Positions 1 to 8,582 of a DNA stretch of 64,000 nucleotides are shown here, piece after piece. Under the pieces are notes generated by a model, which had not been told where the DNA came from, searched no databases, and saw only the letters and a program-made list of their open reading frames with translations. How positions within the stretch are numbered: the stretch's first letter is position 1; every line of letters begins with the position of its first letter. The DNA comes from Firmicutes bacterium AM41-11 (GTDB lineage: Bacteria; Bacillota_I; Bacilli_A; Erysipelotrichales; Erysipelotrichaceae): NCBI GenBank assembly GCA_003480165.1, contig QUIQ01000005.1, positions 46,954 through 110,953 of the forward strand, read 5' to 3'. The position numbers were made by a program, and so were the translations under genes.

Positions 1-385
1 CAGCTGGGGTTCCAAATAGATAAACCGTTCCATCTAAATGATATTTTTCTAAGACCTTTTTTAATACGATAGCCGTTCCTACGGCACTAGCACAAATCAA
101 GTTATGACCGCAGCCATGGCCTAAATTTGGCAAGGCATCATATTCAGAAATGATTCCAATTTTAGGACTTCCGGAACCACACTTAGCCACAAAAGCTGTA
201 TCGAGTTCCGTAATGTCTTGGTCGATTTCAAAACCTTCTTCTTCAAGTAATGCGACTTGTTCTTTTTTCGCATAGTGTTCATGAAAAGCCAACTCTGGTT
301 TCGCATGGATTTTTAAAGAAAAATCCCACATTTGATCTAAGATACTTTCAGCTAAAGTATCACAGTATTCTTTTATTTCACTCAT
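1..385 (-). CDS. M20-family amidohydrolase (AbgB-like), partial
   Basis: The N-terminal 128 codons of a metal-dependent amidohydrolase are present; the rest runs off the left edge. The ATG at 385 lies 9 bases after the EIID stop, so it is the last visible gene of the PTS operon. Visible motifs are EYDALPNLGHGCGHN, which holds the Cys and His metal ligands of the M20D subgroup, and the start of the GTPA segment that precedes the catalytic Glu pair. The family hydrolyses amide bonds in N-acyl amino acids or aminobenzoyl-glutamate in the cytosol. Its place in a gluconate-type PTS operon suggests it cleaves an imported amide conjugate; that is inference. A paralogue, broken, lies at 4808-6495. 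Confidence 0.9.
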   Translation of the reverse strand, partial: MSEIKEYCDTLAESILDQMWDFSLKIHAKPELAFHEHYAKKEQVALLEEEGFEIDQDITELDTAFVAKCGSGSPKIGIISEYDALPNLGHGCGHNLICASAVGTAIVLKKVLEKYHLDGTVYLFGTPA

Positions 386-394
386 ACGCTTGAC

Positions 395-1219
395 CTAACC
401 TAAAATTCCAAAGAAACTAGCAATCATCGAAAGAATCAATACACCGAAGATAATCTTGTTATAACCAACTTTTTTCTTCGTAAACGCAAAGTAAATACCA
501 AATACACAACATAAAGGTAAAATTCCTTTGACAATAGAATCTAAGATATCTTGAACAACAATTGGATTGGCATTAGACAAAGTAAACTTTAATGGCGTTG
601 TTACCGTTACATAAGAGCTAGATAAAGCCCCCATCATAAATAGACCTAAAACACTGGCTCCTGTAATAACAGTATTAATCGTTCCATTTTTCATCAATTT
701 CATGACTGCATCTTTTCCTAATGTGTAACCAAATTTCATGAAGAGCCATCCCACAATATAAGTAATGATTGGGAATAAGAATGGAATAATACCACCCAAC
801 ACATTTCCTTGCATCGCAAATGTACATCCGATTGCATAGATAATTGGTTTAATGGTTCCCCAAACAAGGGTATCTCCAATACCAGCTAATGGTCCCATCA
901 AACCGGTTTTAATTCCGGTAATTACTAGACCTGGTACCGATTGACTATTGGCATTTTCTTCTTCCATAGATAAGACAATACCGTGAATAACACCACCAAT
1001 CGTTCCTTCTGAGTTATAGAACTCCAAGTGACGAATCAAAGCTTCTTTGTATGCTTCGTCATCATCGTACAATTTTCTTAAACCTGTACTAATGGCATTA
1101 CAGAAAGAAAGAGCTTGTAAACGGTCATAAGAATTCGATAATTCCGTAGAGAAATACCAACGATTCCAAACGCGGAACAAATCTTTGTTTGTTAGACTTT
1201 TTCTATTTTCTTCAGACAT
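395..1219 (-). CDS. PTS mannose/fructose/sorbose-family EIID subunit (copy 1)
   Basis: A membrane subunit of about 274 residues that forms the sugar channel together with EIIC. The family features visible are an N-terminal RVWNRWYFSTELSNSYDRLQ segment, a GTIGGVIHGIVLSMEEENA segment, and TGLMGPLAGIGDT, the conserved glycine-rich loop of EIID proteins. Hydrophobic segments fill the C-terminal half. I chose the ATG at 1219 because AAGGAGG lies 9 bases upstream; a longer frame would use that ribosome site as coding sequence. The EIIC stop codon overlaps the ribosome site, so the two are translationally coupled. The paralogue at 6511-7326 has the same layout. Confidence 0.95.
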   Translation of the reverse strand: MSEENRKSLTNKDLFRVWNRWYFSTELSNSYDRLQALSFCNAISTGLRKLYDDDEAYKEALIRHLEFYNSEGTIGGVIHGIVLSMEEENANSQSVPGLVITGIKTGLMGPLAGIGDTLVWGTIKPIIYAIGCTFAMQGNVLGGIIPFLFPIITYIVGWLFMKFGYTLGKDAVMKLMKNGTINTVITGASVLGLFMMGALSSSYVTVTTPLKFTLSNANPIVVQDILDSIVKGILPLCCVFGIYFAFTKKKVGYNKIIFGVLILSMIASFFGILG

Positions 1220-1220
1220 T

Positions 1221-1961
1221 TTAACATTCCTCCTTCTTTGATTTTTCAAAGACAATTAGTAAGGCAATACATGTTCCAAAAATAGCCGTAGACATATTAT
1301 TCAAACCTAAGTACTGTACGGCAAAGAATCCGATAAAGTAGTATGGCATTAATTTTGGCTTTCCAATTGTCATGATAATAATGGCAAATCCCATGGCTGG
1401 TAAAATACCACCGGCAACAGAGAATCCATTGATAATAAATTGTGGTAAGGAATGAAGTAAAGAAACAACTGCATCCGTTCCTAATAAAGTAATCAAGAAT
1501 ACAGGCACAAAACGCAAGAAGAACAATACAATTTCTGGATAAACACAAGCACATCGGAAGATTCCTTTCGCATTTCCTTCTTTTGCGTATTCATCTGCTT
1601 TACGAATCCAAATGGAGTTAGAAGTTCTTCTTAATTGATCAAGGAATACTCCTAATACCCCAAATGGAACAGCTAAGGCAACAGCAGCATTTCCATTTAA
1701 GCCAGATTTCATTGCGACAGGAATCGCAATAACAGCAGCCAAGGCATTATCAGCTGGCATATTTCCACCCGTAGAAACCATGCCCAAATAAACCAATTGA
1801 ATACTTGCACCTAAAGCCAAGCCCGTAACAACATCGCCAAAATAAATTCCATATAAGAAACCAATGAATAAACCAGAACCTAATGCTGATTCTAGTGTGT
1901 ACCCAATTTTACAGGAAGCTAGCCAATAAACTAGTCCACTAAAAAGCGCTAATCCTAACAT
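1221..1961 (-). CDS. PTS mannose/fructose/sorbose-family EIIC subunit (copy 1)
   Basis: An integral membrane subunit of 246 residues that helps move the sugar during phosphorylation. Characteristic segments are GASIQLVYLGMVSTGGNMPAD, close to the family consensus, and SVAGGILPAMGFA. Most of the chain is hydrophobic. It is intact throughout, unlike its paralogue at 7319-8065, where the residue aligned with the LRF of the EIVLFFLRFVPVF segment is replaced by a stop codon. It lies 10 bases downstream of EIIB and overlaps the translation start region of EIID. Confidence 0.95.
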   Translation of the reverse strand: MLGLALFSGLVYWLASCKIGYTLESALGSGLFIGFLYGIYFGDVVTGLALGASIQLVYLGMVSTGGNMPADNALAAVIAIPVAMKSGLNGNAAVALAVPFGVLGVFLDQLRRTSNSIWIRKADEYAKEGNAKGIFRCACVYPEIVLFFLRFVPVFLITLLGTDAVVSLLHSLPQFIINGFSVAGGILPAMGFAIIIMTIGKPKLMPYYFIGFFAVQYLGLNNMSTAIFGTCIALLIVFEKSKKEEC

Positions 1962-1971
1962 ATTCTTTCTC

Positions 1972-2472
1972 CTACTCTAGATTGAAATCAAATTTTTCCA
2001 ATACTTTACTAAATGTCATCTTTGCTTCTTCTGGAACTTGTTGTAGATAAATATTTGTTCCTTGATCTGCAATTTTCTTTAATAGACTGGCATCATGATC
2101 ATCTAAGGTAATTGGTCCATAGACATTAATTCTTCCTGGTGCGGAACCAAGTCCACCAATTTGTAATTCATCGATTTTAAAGCCTTTTTCAACTGCCTTA
2201 AATACTTGATCTACATTCTTAAATAAAACTAAGACTTTGCCAGAAGCGAAAGTTCCATCTTCAACTTTCTTTACGGCATCTTCTACAGAATACACATGTA
2301 CTTTTGAATCTACTGGTGCACTCATTTCATAAATGCTGGCCATAAAACTATCTTGAGATAAATCATCATCGATAATAACAATTTCATTTCCCATAATTTG
2401 GCCAAACCATTTTGCGATAACTTGACCATGAATCAAACGAAAATCTAATCTAACGAGTTTAATATTGTACAT
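1972..2472 (-). CDS. PTS mannose/fructose/sorbose-family EIIB subunit (copy 1)
   Basis: A cytosolic phosphotransfer subunit of 166 residues. The N-terminal LVRLDFRLIHGQVIAKW motif contains the His that accepts phosphate from EIIA and hands it to the sugar. Family features further along are IIDDDLSQD, YEMSAP and the LQIGGLGSAPGR loop. The length is normal for the family. The gene starts 5 bases after the EIIA stop, which fits tight co-translation in the operon. Confidence 0.95.
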   Translation of the reverse strand: MYNIKLVRLDFRLIHGQVIAKWFGQIMGNEIVIIDDDLSQDSFMASIYEMSAPVDSKVHVYSVEDAVKKVEDGTFASGKVLVLFKNVDQVFKAVEKGFKIDELQIGGLGSAPGRINVYGPITLDDHDASLLKKIADQGTNIYLQQVPEEAKMTFSKVLEKFDFNLE

Positions 2473-2477
2473 AATAC

Positions 2478-2891
2478 TTATCCTTTCCTACTTTGTATTT
2501 CTTTGAATTTTGCGCGTACATCTACGCCACTATTTAATAAGGTTTGAATCGCAATATCTTTTAATGCTTGAATGGAAGTTGTTTGAAGAAGACTATATGT
2601 TTCAATCAACATCGCTAAATTCAAACCAGAGACAATTTCTAAGTTTTCTTTATTTATAGAAGTCACCATATTACATGGAGTTCCACCAAATAAATCCACT
2701 AAGCATAAGAACTGATCTTCGGGAAGAGCTTCAATCAAATCCACGACTTGTTGGCGAAAATCCATAGGTTGCATCCCCATTTTTAAGGAAAAAGAATAGA
2801 CACCTTCTAATTTTCCAACAATCATTTCTGCAGAACGAATCATTTCTTTTCCAAATTCTCCATGGGTACAAATTATTAATTGATTACTCAT
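2478..2891 (-). CDS. PTS mannose/fructose/sorbose-family EIIA subunit (copy 1)
   Basis: A cytosolic subunit of 137 residues that takes phosphate from HPr. The site is the His of IICTHGEFGKEMIRSAE at residue 9-10, and the family's DLFGGTPCN loop is present. It is a separate single-domain EIIA rather than the fused IIAB form. It follows the 6-phosphogluconate dehydrogenase gene by 9 bases and precedes EIIB by 5 bases, so the gene order in transcription is dehydrogenase, A, B, C, D, amidohydrolase. Confidence 0.94.
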   Translation of the reverse strand: MSNQLIICTHGEFGKEMIRSAEMIVGKLEGVYSFSLKMGMQPMDFRQQVVDLIEALPEDQFLCLVDLFGGTPCNMVTSINKENLEIVSGLNLAMLIETYSLLQTTSIQALKDIAIQTLLNSGVDVRAKFKEIQSRKG

Positions 2892-2900
2892 ACTTTCCCT

Positions 2901-3797
2901 CTACTTCTTCTCATAACTATGGCCACCAAAGCCATTTCTTAATACCGATAAGACTTTGCACGCAAAGTTATCATCTTGTTTTGATGCATTGCGAACCATT
3001 AAGCTCAGCGCAATAACGGGAACGGGAACTTCAAAATCCAAAGCCGATTCCACAGTCCATTTCGCTTCACCACTGGCATCAACGACACCTTTGATATCTG
3101 CCAAATCCGCATGAGCACCAAATTGTTGTTCGGCTAGTTCCATTAACCAACTGCGAATGACGGAACCATGGTTCCAGTTTTTCGCAACAGCTTCCAAATT
3201 ATAATCAAAATTACTTTCATGTAAGACATGGAATCCTTCTGCAATAGCTTCCATCATTCCATATTCAATGCCGTTATGAACCATTTTCAAAAAATGTCCA
3301 CTACCTGCTTCACCAGTATGAAGATAGCCATCTTCCTGAGCAATTGCTTTAAAGACAGATTCCAAGAATGCAACAGCTTCTGGATTACCACCGACCATTA
3401 AACAAGCACCATTTCTAGCTCCAGATACACCACCAGATGTACCTACATCTAAGAAGTGAATCCCTATTTCTTTCAATTCTTGGGCATGACGGATAGAATC
3501 ATGGAAATTAGAATTTCCCGCATCGATCAAAATATCATCTGCCTGCATAAATTCTTTTAATCCTTGAATTGAATCCTCGGTTGCTTTTCCACAAGGTACC
3601 ATGAGCCATATTATTTTTCTTTCTGGCAATGATTGAAATAGTGCATCCAATGAATGAGCTACATCAATTCCTTGATCAGCAACACTTTTACGAACCTCGT
3701 CGTTGATATCATAACCAACAACTTCTACATGATTATCTAGTAAGTTATGGGCAATATTGGAGCCCATTTTACCTAGACCAACTACACCGATCTTCAT
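2901..3797 (-). CDS. gnd: short-type decarboxylating 6-phosphogluconate dehydrogenase (copy 1)
   Basis: Oxidises 6-phosphogluconate to ribulose-5-phosphate and CO2. At 298 residues it belongs to the short (GndA/YqeC-like, about 300 aa) form, not the 470-residue form. Visible are the Rossmann loop GVVGLGKMGSNIAHN, the substrate loop GTSGGVSGARNGACLMVGG, the catalytic segment FLKMVHNGIEYG (Lys, Asn, Glu) and DASGEAKWT, the counterpart of the family's C-terminal signature. It is the first gene of the PTS operon, which tells what the permease delivers: a sugar acid that enters as its 6-phosphate. A similar gene/PTS/RpiR set is known for gluconate in Enterococcus faecalis. Confidence 0.93.
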   Translation of the reverse strand: MKIGVVGLGKMGSNIAHNLLDNHVEVVGYDINDEVRKSVADQGIDVAHSLDALFQSLPERKIIWLMVPCGKATEDSIQGLKEFMQADDILIDAGNSNFHDSIRHAQELKEIGIHFLDVGTSGGVSGARNGACLMVGGNPEAVAFLESVFKAIAQEDGYLHTGEAGSGHFLKMVHNGIEYGMMEAIAEGFHVLHESNFDYNLEAVAKNWNHGSVIRSWLMELAEQQFGAHADLADIKGVVDASGEAKWTVESALDFEVPVPVIALSLMVRNASKQDDNFACKVLSVLRNGFGGHSYEKK

Positions 3798-3826
3798 AAA
3801 ATCCTCCTTTGCTTATCTCTATCTTC

Positions 3827-3855
3827 ATATTACTAAAAAATATTTTTTGTGTAAA
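3827..3855 (-). promoter_or_regulatory. promoter of PTS operon 1 with an operator-like palindrome in the spacer
   Basis: On the minus strand TTTACA (3850-3855) and TAATAT (3827-3832) are separated by 17 bases. The spacer contains the perfect 14-bp palindrome AAAAAATATTTTTT at 3835-3848, so a protein bound there would block RNA polymerase. The box assignments are from sequence; regulator binding is inference. Confidence 0.6.
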
Positions 3856-3867
3856 TGATTTTATGCG

Positions 3868-3879
3868 AAAAATATTTTT
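3868..3879. promoter_or_regulatory. second AT palindrome between the operon 1 and rpiR promoters
   Basis: AAAAATATTTTT is a 12-bp perfect palindrome, 20 bp (about two helical turns) from the centre of the first one to within about 12 bases, and just upstream of the -35 box of rpiR copy 1. It may be an operator, but AT-rich palindromes also occur by chance. Confidence 0.4.
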
Positions 3880-3885
3880 TTCTGT

Positions 3886-3914
3886 TTGATTTTGTTCTTG
3901 GTTCCCTGTAGAAT
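3886..3914 (+). promoter_or_regulatory. promoter of rpiR copy 1
   Basis: TTGATT (3886-3891) and TAGAAT (3909-3914) are spaced by 17 bases and lie 23 bases upstream of the regulator's ATG. The promoter is divergent from that of the PTS operon. Confidence 0.5.
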
Positions 3915-3937
3915 CAAAGCGAAAGAGACGTTAAACT

Positions 3938-4777
3938 ATGTCAGTCATGTTAAAAATCAAAGCCATTTATAGAGATTGCAATCAAACCGAAAAGAAAATA
4001 GCGGATTTTTTCTTGGAAAATCCCAAAGAATCTTCAAAAATGACCATCAATGAGATTGCGAATCAATTAAAACTTGCCGACTCTACGATTTTTAAATTTG
4101 CCAAAAAACTGGGATATAAAGGATTTCGGGATTTCCGCAATGATCTGCTGACAGAAGAATTTGATACCGAAATATCCATTCATGAGAATGTCCATGCCGA
4201 TGACGATAAACTCACCATCGCACACAAAGTCTTTGAATCCAGCATACAATCTCTAAGAAGTACGCTAGAAATTTTATCAAGTGCCGAACTAGAAAAAGCC
4301 GCAGAAATCATTCTTCATGCCAATCGCACCTATCTTTTCGGTGTAGGTGGGTCCAATGTCGTATGTGCAGATGCGTATCATAAATTTATGCGTTCTCCCA
4401 TTAAACCGGTCTACACTTCCGAATATCATATGCAATTAATGAATGCCTCCGTAATGAACAGCGATGACTGTGCCATCGTTATTTCGCATACCGGCATCAC
4501 AAAAGAAACTCTGCAAATTGCCAAACAAATAAAAAAATGCCAGGCCAAGCTTATTTTGCTTACCGGGCATCAATTCTGTGAATTATCCAAATATGCGGAT
4601 GCATGTTTATTTACGATTGCAGACGAAATAAAATATCGCAGTGAATCCCTCTCCAGTCGCATTGCACAGCTGGCTATTATCGATTCACTCTTTACGATTG
4701 TGATGTTAAGCAACGAAGAGCTCGCAAAGAACACCTTGCATAAAATTCGTGAAGCAATTAATGAAACCAAAGAGTAA
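3938..4777 (+). CDS. MurR/RpiR-family transcriptional regulator (copy 1)
   Basis: A 279-residue regulator with an N-terminal HTH_6 domain (about residues 1-77; KMTINEIANQLKLADSTIFKFAKKLGYKGF is visible in part as MTINEIANQL and ADSTIFKFAKKLG) and a C-terminal SIS sugar-phosphate-binding domain (about 125-260, opening with FGVGGSN). SIS regulators sense phosphosugars, so 6-phosphogluconate is the likely effector; that is inference. It is transcribed divergently from PTS operon 1. It is clearly related along its whole length to the copy at 10064-10918, with identical segments such as YRSESLSSRI and QLAIIDSLFTIVM. Confidence 0.93.
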   Translation: MSVMLKIKAIYRDCNQTEKKIADFFLENPKESSKMTINEIANQLKLADSTIFKFAKKLGYKGFRDFRNDLLTEEFDTEISIHENVHADDDKLTIAHKVFESSIQSLRSTLEILSSAELEKAAEIILHANRTYLFGVGGSNVVCADAYHKFMRSPIKPVYTSEYHMQLMNASVMNSDDCAIVISHTGITKETLQIAKQIKKCQAKLILLTGHQFCELSKYADACLFTIADEIKYRSESLSSRIAQLAIIDSLFTIVMLSNEELAKNTLHKIREAINETKE

Positions 4778-4809
4778 AACAATGTGGCTAACAACCACAT
4801 TGTTTTTTT
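4778..4809. terminator. bidirectional terminator
   Basis: Arms AACAATGTGG (4778-4787) and CCACATTGTT (4795-4804) form a perfect 10-bp stem with a 7-base loop, followed by a T run. It ends rpiR copy 1 and, read from the other strand, the M20/flavodoxin pseudogene that stops at 4808. Confidence 0.85.
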
Positions 4810-6495
4810 ATAGATTCTTTCCTAATTCATAGGCCTCTTTTAAAACATCAGGATGTTCTAAAGCTTCCTTACTTCCGCTTATTCCTTTTCCAGCAACTAC
4901 GCCTTTTAAAGAAGCTTTCTCAAAACAATCCACCCATCCTTCTAAACCACTATAGGCCTTATCAAAAGTTGTCGGTTCTGCTTCTGCAGCAGTTGCCAAC
5001 ATATACACATCACGGAAGGCATAATCGGATTCATACAAAGGATTCAAACGATCCAATAAGGTCTTCATTTGACCTGACATTTCAAAAAAATAAATCGGGG
5101 TCGCAAACACAAGAACTTCTGCATTTCTTACTTGTTCCATGATTTCTGGTACATCATCTTTGATGATGCATGCACCTGTTTTCAAACAAGATAGGCAGCC
5201 TCTACAAAATTGAATCTCTTTTCCTTTTAGAGAAATGCTTGTTACATCATGTCCTGCTTCTCTTGCCCCTTTTTCACACGCTTGCATTTCTTTTTTGGCT
5301 TCTTCGATAATACTTGGATTTAACAATAGATCCACAACCGTATCCGCCATAACCTTGCTACCTAAACCAACTACATAACGTGCTCTTGGTGTAGTAACAA
5401 GTTTCAAATAATCTGTTGTATGCAAAGCAACTCGCTTTTCAGGAATTAGGCTTGGATAAGGCATGATTCCAGGAACTTTTCGCATTAAGTTTCCAAAGTC
5501 TTCTCCACCATTATCATCGACCATTCCATCTTTTAATGGTTCACCCAATAGTTCAAAATTCGCACGTAGATACTTTTCAAACGTGTGGTTATAAATTCGG
5601 CCTAAATAACCAATCTTCTCTTTAATATCTACTTTACAACCAGTTGCCAAAGCACCAGCTTCAATACAGTTTTTAACTTTTGGTGCCATCATCTGTACAG
5701 AGTTTGGATTAAAGCTCTTAACTTGGACTTGTAATTTTGCAATGCTTGGAATTACACCGCTTTCTTTACCGACATCAGTAAAGTGTACAAAGAGCTGTAC
5801 ATCATCGGTTGTTTGATAACGCAACAAACCAACACTTGTGTAACAAATCACTGCTGCGTCATGGGCATTAATTCCTTTATGACGATGGTTTCCAGCATGT
5901 GCAGGAACACCATGATAGCTTACATCATAACTGATGCTCGTTTTACAACGACCGGCAATTTTACTCTTTCCGGAAGTTGGATGTAATAAAATCATTGCAT
6001 CAGTATCATCAAAGACACCGGCTTTTTGCATGATAATCTTACCACCACCGCCTTCTTCGGCTGGTGTTCCTACAACGCGAATTTCCCCTGGCAAATTGTA
6101 TTTTTCCAAGATGTGTTTCATCGCAATTCCAGCACCAACACCTGTTGTGGCAATAATATTATGTCCACATGCGTGAACGATCTTACTTCCTTCTTTAATG
6201 GCTTCACCTAAGTCTAGCGCATCGTATTCGCAAAGGATATCGATGCGAGGTTTCTTCACAGTATTTGTGGAAAAAGTAGCACAGAAGGCTGTATCTAGCC
6301 CTCCAGCTTTTTCTTCTACCTCAAACCCTTCATCTTTTAAAACTTGTACAAGTTTTTGCGAAGTTTGATAGAAGTTTGATATTCATTAAAACCAATTTCA
6401 GCATGACTATAAACATAGTTGGACAGATCCCATAAGTAATCCATTCGACTGTCTACATAATCACTAACCTCATTTTTTAACTCTAATTGATCCAT
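4808..6495 (-). pseudogene. M20 amidohydrolase (copy 2), frameshifted and fused to a truncated flavodoxin-type reductase
   Basis: The ATG at 6495, preceded by AAGGAAG, opens an M20 N-terminus (LWDLSNYVYSHAEIGFNEYQ). The frame is lost at 6361-6382, where an 11-base unit is repeated imperfectly in tandem; removing one unit restores QTSQKLVQVLKDEGFEVEE. From 6259 onward the frame is open for 483 codons: M20 residues 1-325 (HACGHN, TPAEEGGGG, HGVPAHAG, ALHTTD), then without a break a NAD(P)H/FMN reductase (CRGCLSCLKTGACIIKDD, TPIYFFEMSGQMKTLLDR). The reductase lacks the usual first 24 or so residues with the FMN-phosphate loop. The joint near 5284 looks like a deletion scar. The 483-codon part could still be translated, but it would lack the first ~79 residues of M20. 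Confidence 0.85.
6361..6382. repeat. 11-bp imperfect tandem duplication that breaks the reading frame
   Basis: AAGTTTGATAG is followed directly by AAGTTTGATAT. The 11-base gain shifts the M20 frame and leads to TAA a few codons later. Without it, the conserved M20 protein continues. Confidence 0.85.
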
Positions 6496-6510
6496 GATGT
6501 TCTTCCTTTA

Positions 6511-7326
6511 TTAAAATAATCCGACTAAGCAACCTAACATACTACATACAATAATGAAAATAATTAACAAGAAGTAATTTTGTTTCTTATTTTTGAAGTA
6601 CCATACAATACCGAAAATACATAATAAAGGCAACATTCCTGGAAGGATAGAATCTAATACTTGTTGAACTTCAGTCGTTTTACCAGCACCAACCGTAAAC
6701 TTCAAAGGGGTTGATAATTTTACATAAGAGCTTGATAAAGCACCCATCATAAAGATACCTAAAATTGAAGCAACACGAATAATGTCGTTCATCAAACCAG
6801 AACTGATTAGTGTATTAACCGCTTCTGTTCCTAAATTATAACCAAGAATAGCTAAATAACGTCCAAAGAAATATACAACTGCTGGGAACAAGAATGGAAT
6901 CAAACCACCAAGAATATTTCCTTGTAGTCCAAAAGAAGCAGCTAACGATAAGATAATGGCTTTAACAGTTCCTTGAATCAAGGAATCTCCAATACCTGCA
7001 ACTGGACCCATCAAACCTAATTTTAAGTTGGCAATCATTTCTGGATCTACGTTGCCTTCTAATTTTTTCTTTTCTTCTAGAGCAAGAACGATTCCGACAA
7101 TTAAGCTTCCTACCGTTCCTTCGGTATTGAAGAATTCCAAATGACGCTTCATTGCATCTTTTAAGCCTTCTTGATCATCTTTATAAATTTTTTGTAGTGA
7201 ATCACTTACTGTATACGCAAAAAACACTGCTTGTAAACGCTCGAAAGAGTTTGGGAATCCCAAGGAATAAAACCAACGAAGTCTAGCTTTTGCGATATCT
7301 TTTTTGATTAGAATTCTATCAGTCAT
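6511..7326 (-). CDS. PTS mannose/fructose/sorbose-family EIID subunit (copy 2)
   Basis: An intact 271-residue EIID. It shares RWFYSLGFPNSFERLQA, LEFFNTEGTVGSLI and KLGLMGPVAGIGDSL with the family and is collinear with copy 1 at 395-1219. The ATG at 7326 overlaps the EIIC stop by 8 bases, a coupling signal, yet that EIIC is broken by a stop upstream. Expression may therefore be reduced by polarity, and the subunit has no intact EIIC partner from its own operon. It might pair with EIIC copy 1; that is speculation. Confidence 0.93.
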   Translation of the reverse strand: MTDRILIKKDIAKARLRWFYSLGFPNSFERLQAVFFAYTVSDSLQKIYKDDQEGLKDAMKRHLEFFNTEGTVGSLIVGIVLALEEKKKLEGNVDPEMIANLKLGLMGPVAGIGDSLIQGTVKAIILSLAASFGLQGNILGGLIPFLFPAVVYFFGRYLAILGYNLGTEAVNTLISSGLMNDIIRVASILGIFMMGALSSSYVKLSTPLKFTVGAGKTTEVQQVLDSILPGMLPLLCIFGIVWYFKNKKQNYFLLIIFIIVCSMLGCLVGLF

Positions 7327-8065
7327 GTGCTACACCCTTCTTTCCGTTATAGAACAAAATCAATGCTAAACATACACCAAATACAGAAATTGCCATTGTA
7401 TTCAAGCCTAAATATTGAACTAAGAAATAAGCTACAAAGAAGAATGGCAAAATTTCTTTACGTCCAATTGTTGTAATCATCAACGCAAATCCAATAGCTG
7501 GAAGTACACCACCGGCAACTGTCAAACCATTGGTTACCCAAGCTGGTAAGTATTCAACTAAGAATTTAGCTGCAGTTGGTCCTAAGTAGCTAATAATGAA
7601 TACAGGAATAAATTAGGATACAGATACGAATAAATAAGGATACCAGAAACCACAACGATTGACTTCCTTGAAGTTTCCTTCATCTACTTTTTTATCTGCA
7701 TAGTGCGTAAGCCAAATGTTAAAACTACGTTTAATATTGTTGAAGAATGTTCCTAATACACCAAATGGAACGGCAATCGTAACAGCCATTTTGGCATCCA
7801 TATTTTGTGATAGAGCAATAGGAATCACAATGATACCTGCAAGGTATGAGTCAGCAGGCATATTATTTCCGGTTGAAACAACACCTAAATACAATAATTG
7901 AATACTACATCCAACAATCAATCCTTGTTCAACATTTCCAAAGATCAATCCATATATCAAACCTAAACAAGCTGGTGATTTATATGCGGCTGACACACCA
8001 TATCCAGGAATCGAAATCGCATATAAGGCAGCGGAAAATAATGCTAATCCAAGATTTCCAATCAT
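7319..8065 (-). pseudogene. PTS mannose-family EIIC subunit (copy 2), split by an in-frame TAA
   Basis: The reading frame from 8065 encodes 150 residues of EIIC (SIQLLYLGVVSTGNNMPAD and RCGFWYPYLFVSVS), stops at TAA 7613-7615, and continues in the same frame with FIPVFIISYLGPTAAKF and on to TVAGGVLPAIGFA and the normal C-terminus. The alignment with copy 1 needs no gap: the stop stands where copy 1 has Arg or a neighbour in FFLRFVPVF. This is therefore a single-codon nonsense lesion, not a frameshift. The truncated product would lack the last transmembrane third and is unlikely to transport. Confidence 0.9.
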
Positions 8066-8086
8066 AATCTCATCCTCCTTAAAAAA

Positions 8087-8578
8087 TTAATCAAAGACAA
8101 CGCCTTTCATTACATCGTTGAATGCGGCAGAACCGTTTTCTGGTACTTGGTGGAAATACACTCTTTGACCACTATCATTGATTTCTTTCAATTGTTCTGC
8201 ATCCGTTTTATCTAATGTAACTGGTCCAAATACAGCTTTTCTTCCAGCTGCTCCATCAAGACCACCGATTTGAATGGCATCAAAAATAACCCCTTCTTTA
8301 AACATACGATAGGTATCTTCGACATTTTTGATTAATACCATGCAGTTCACATCTTCGTATTTGTTTTCTTTCCAATGGGCAATAAAGTCATCAACTTTGA
8401 TAACATCTACCTTTGTTCCCATTGGTGCTGACATTTGATACACACTTAACATGAAAGGATCATTGGCCAATTTGTCATTTACGACTAAAATCGTATCGGC
8501 TTTAATGGTATGAATCCATTCTGTGACAACTTGTCCATGTACCAATCTAAAATCTACTCTTACTAATTGAATTGCCAT
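8087..8578 (-). CDS. PTS mannose/fructose/sorbose-family EIIB subunit (copy 2)
   Basis: A cytosolic phosphotransfer subunit of 163 residues with the active His in LVRVDFRLVHGQVVTEW, then VVNDKLAND, YQMSAPMGTKV and the IQIGGLDGAAGRK loop. It is collinear with copy 1 at 1972-2472 and shows no lesion. It lies 4 bases downstream of EIIA and 21 bases upstream of the broken EIIC. Confidence 0.94.
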   Translation of the reverse strand: MAIQLVRVDFRLVHGQVVTEWIHTIKADTILVVNDKLANDPFMLSVYQMSAPMGTKVDVIKVDDFIAHWKENKYEDVNCMVLIKNVEDTYRMFKEGVIFDAIQIGGLDGAAGRKAVFGPVTLDKTDAEQLKEINDSGQRVYFHQVPENGSAAFNDVMKGVVFD

Positions 8579-8582
8579 TTTT

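Noticed and set aside
4778..4809. Attachment site or transposon end between the two PTS modules
   Set aside because: The repeat is a simple terminator stem with a T run, and no transposase or direct target repeat is present.
5783..6211. Plus-strand open frames opposite the M20 pseudogene
   Set aside because: They lack ribosome sites and mirror conserved M20 codons; they are antisense shadows.
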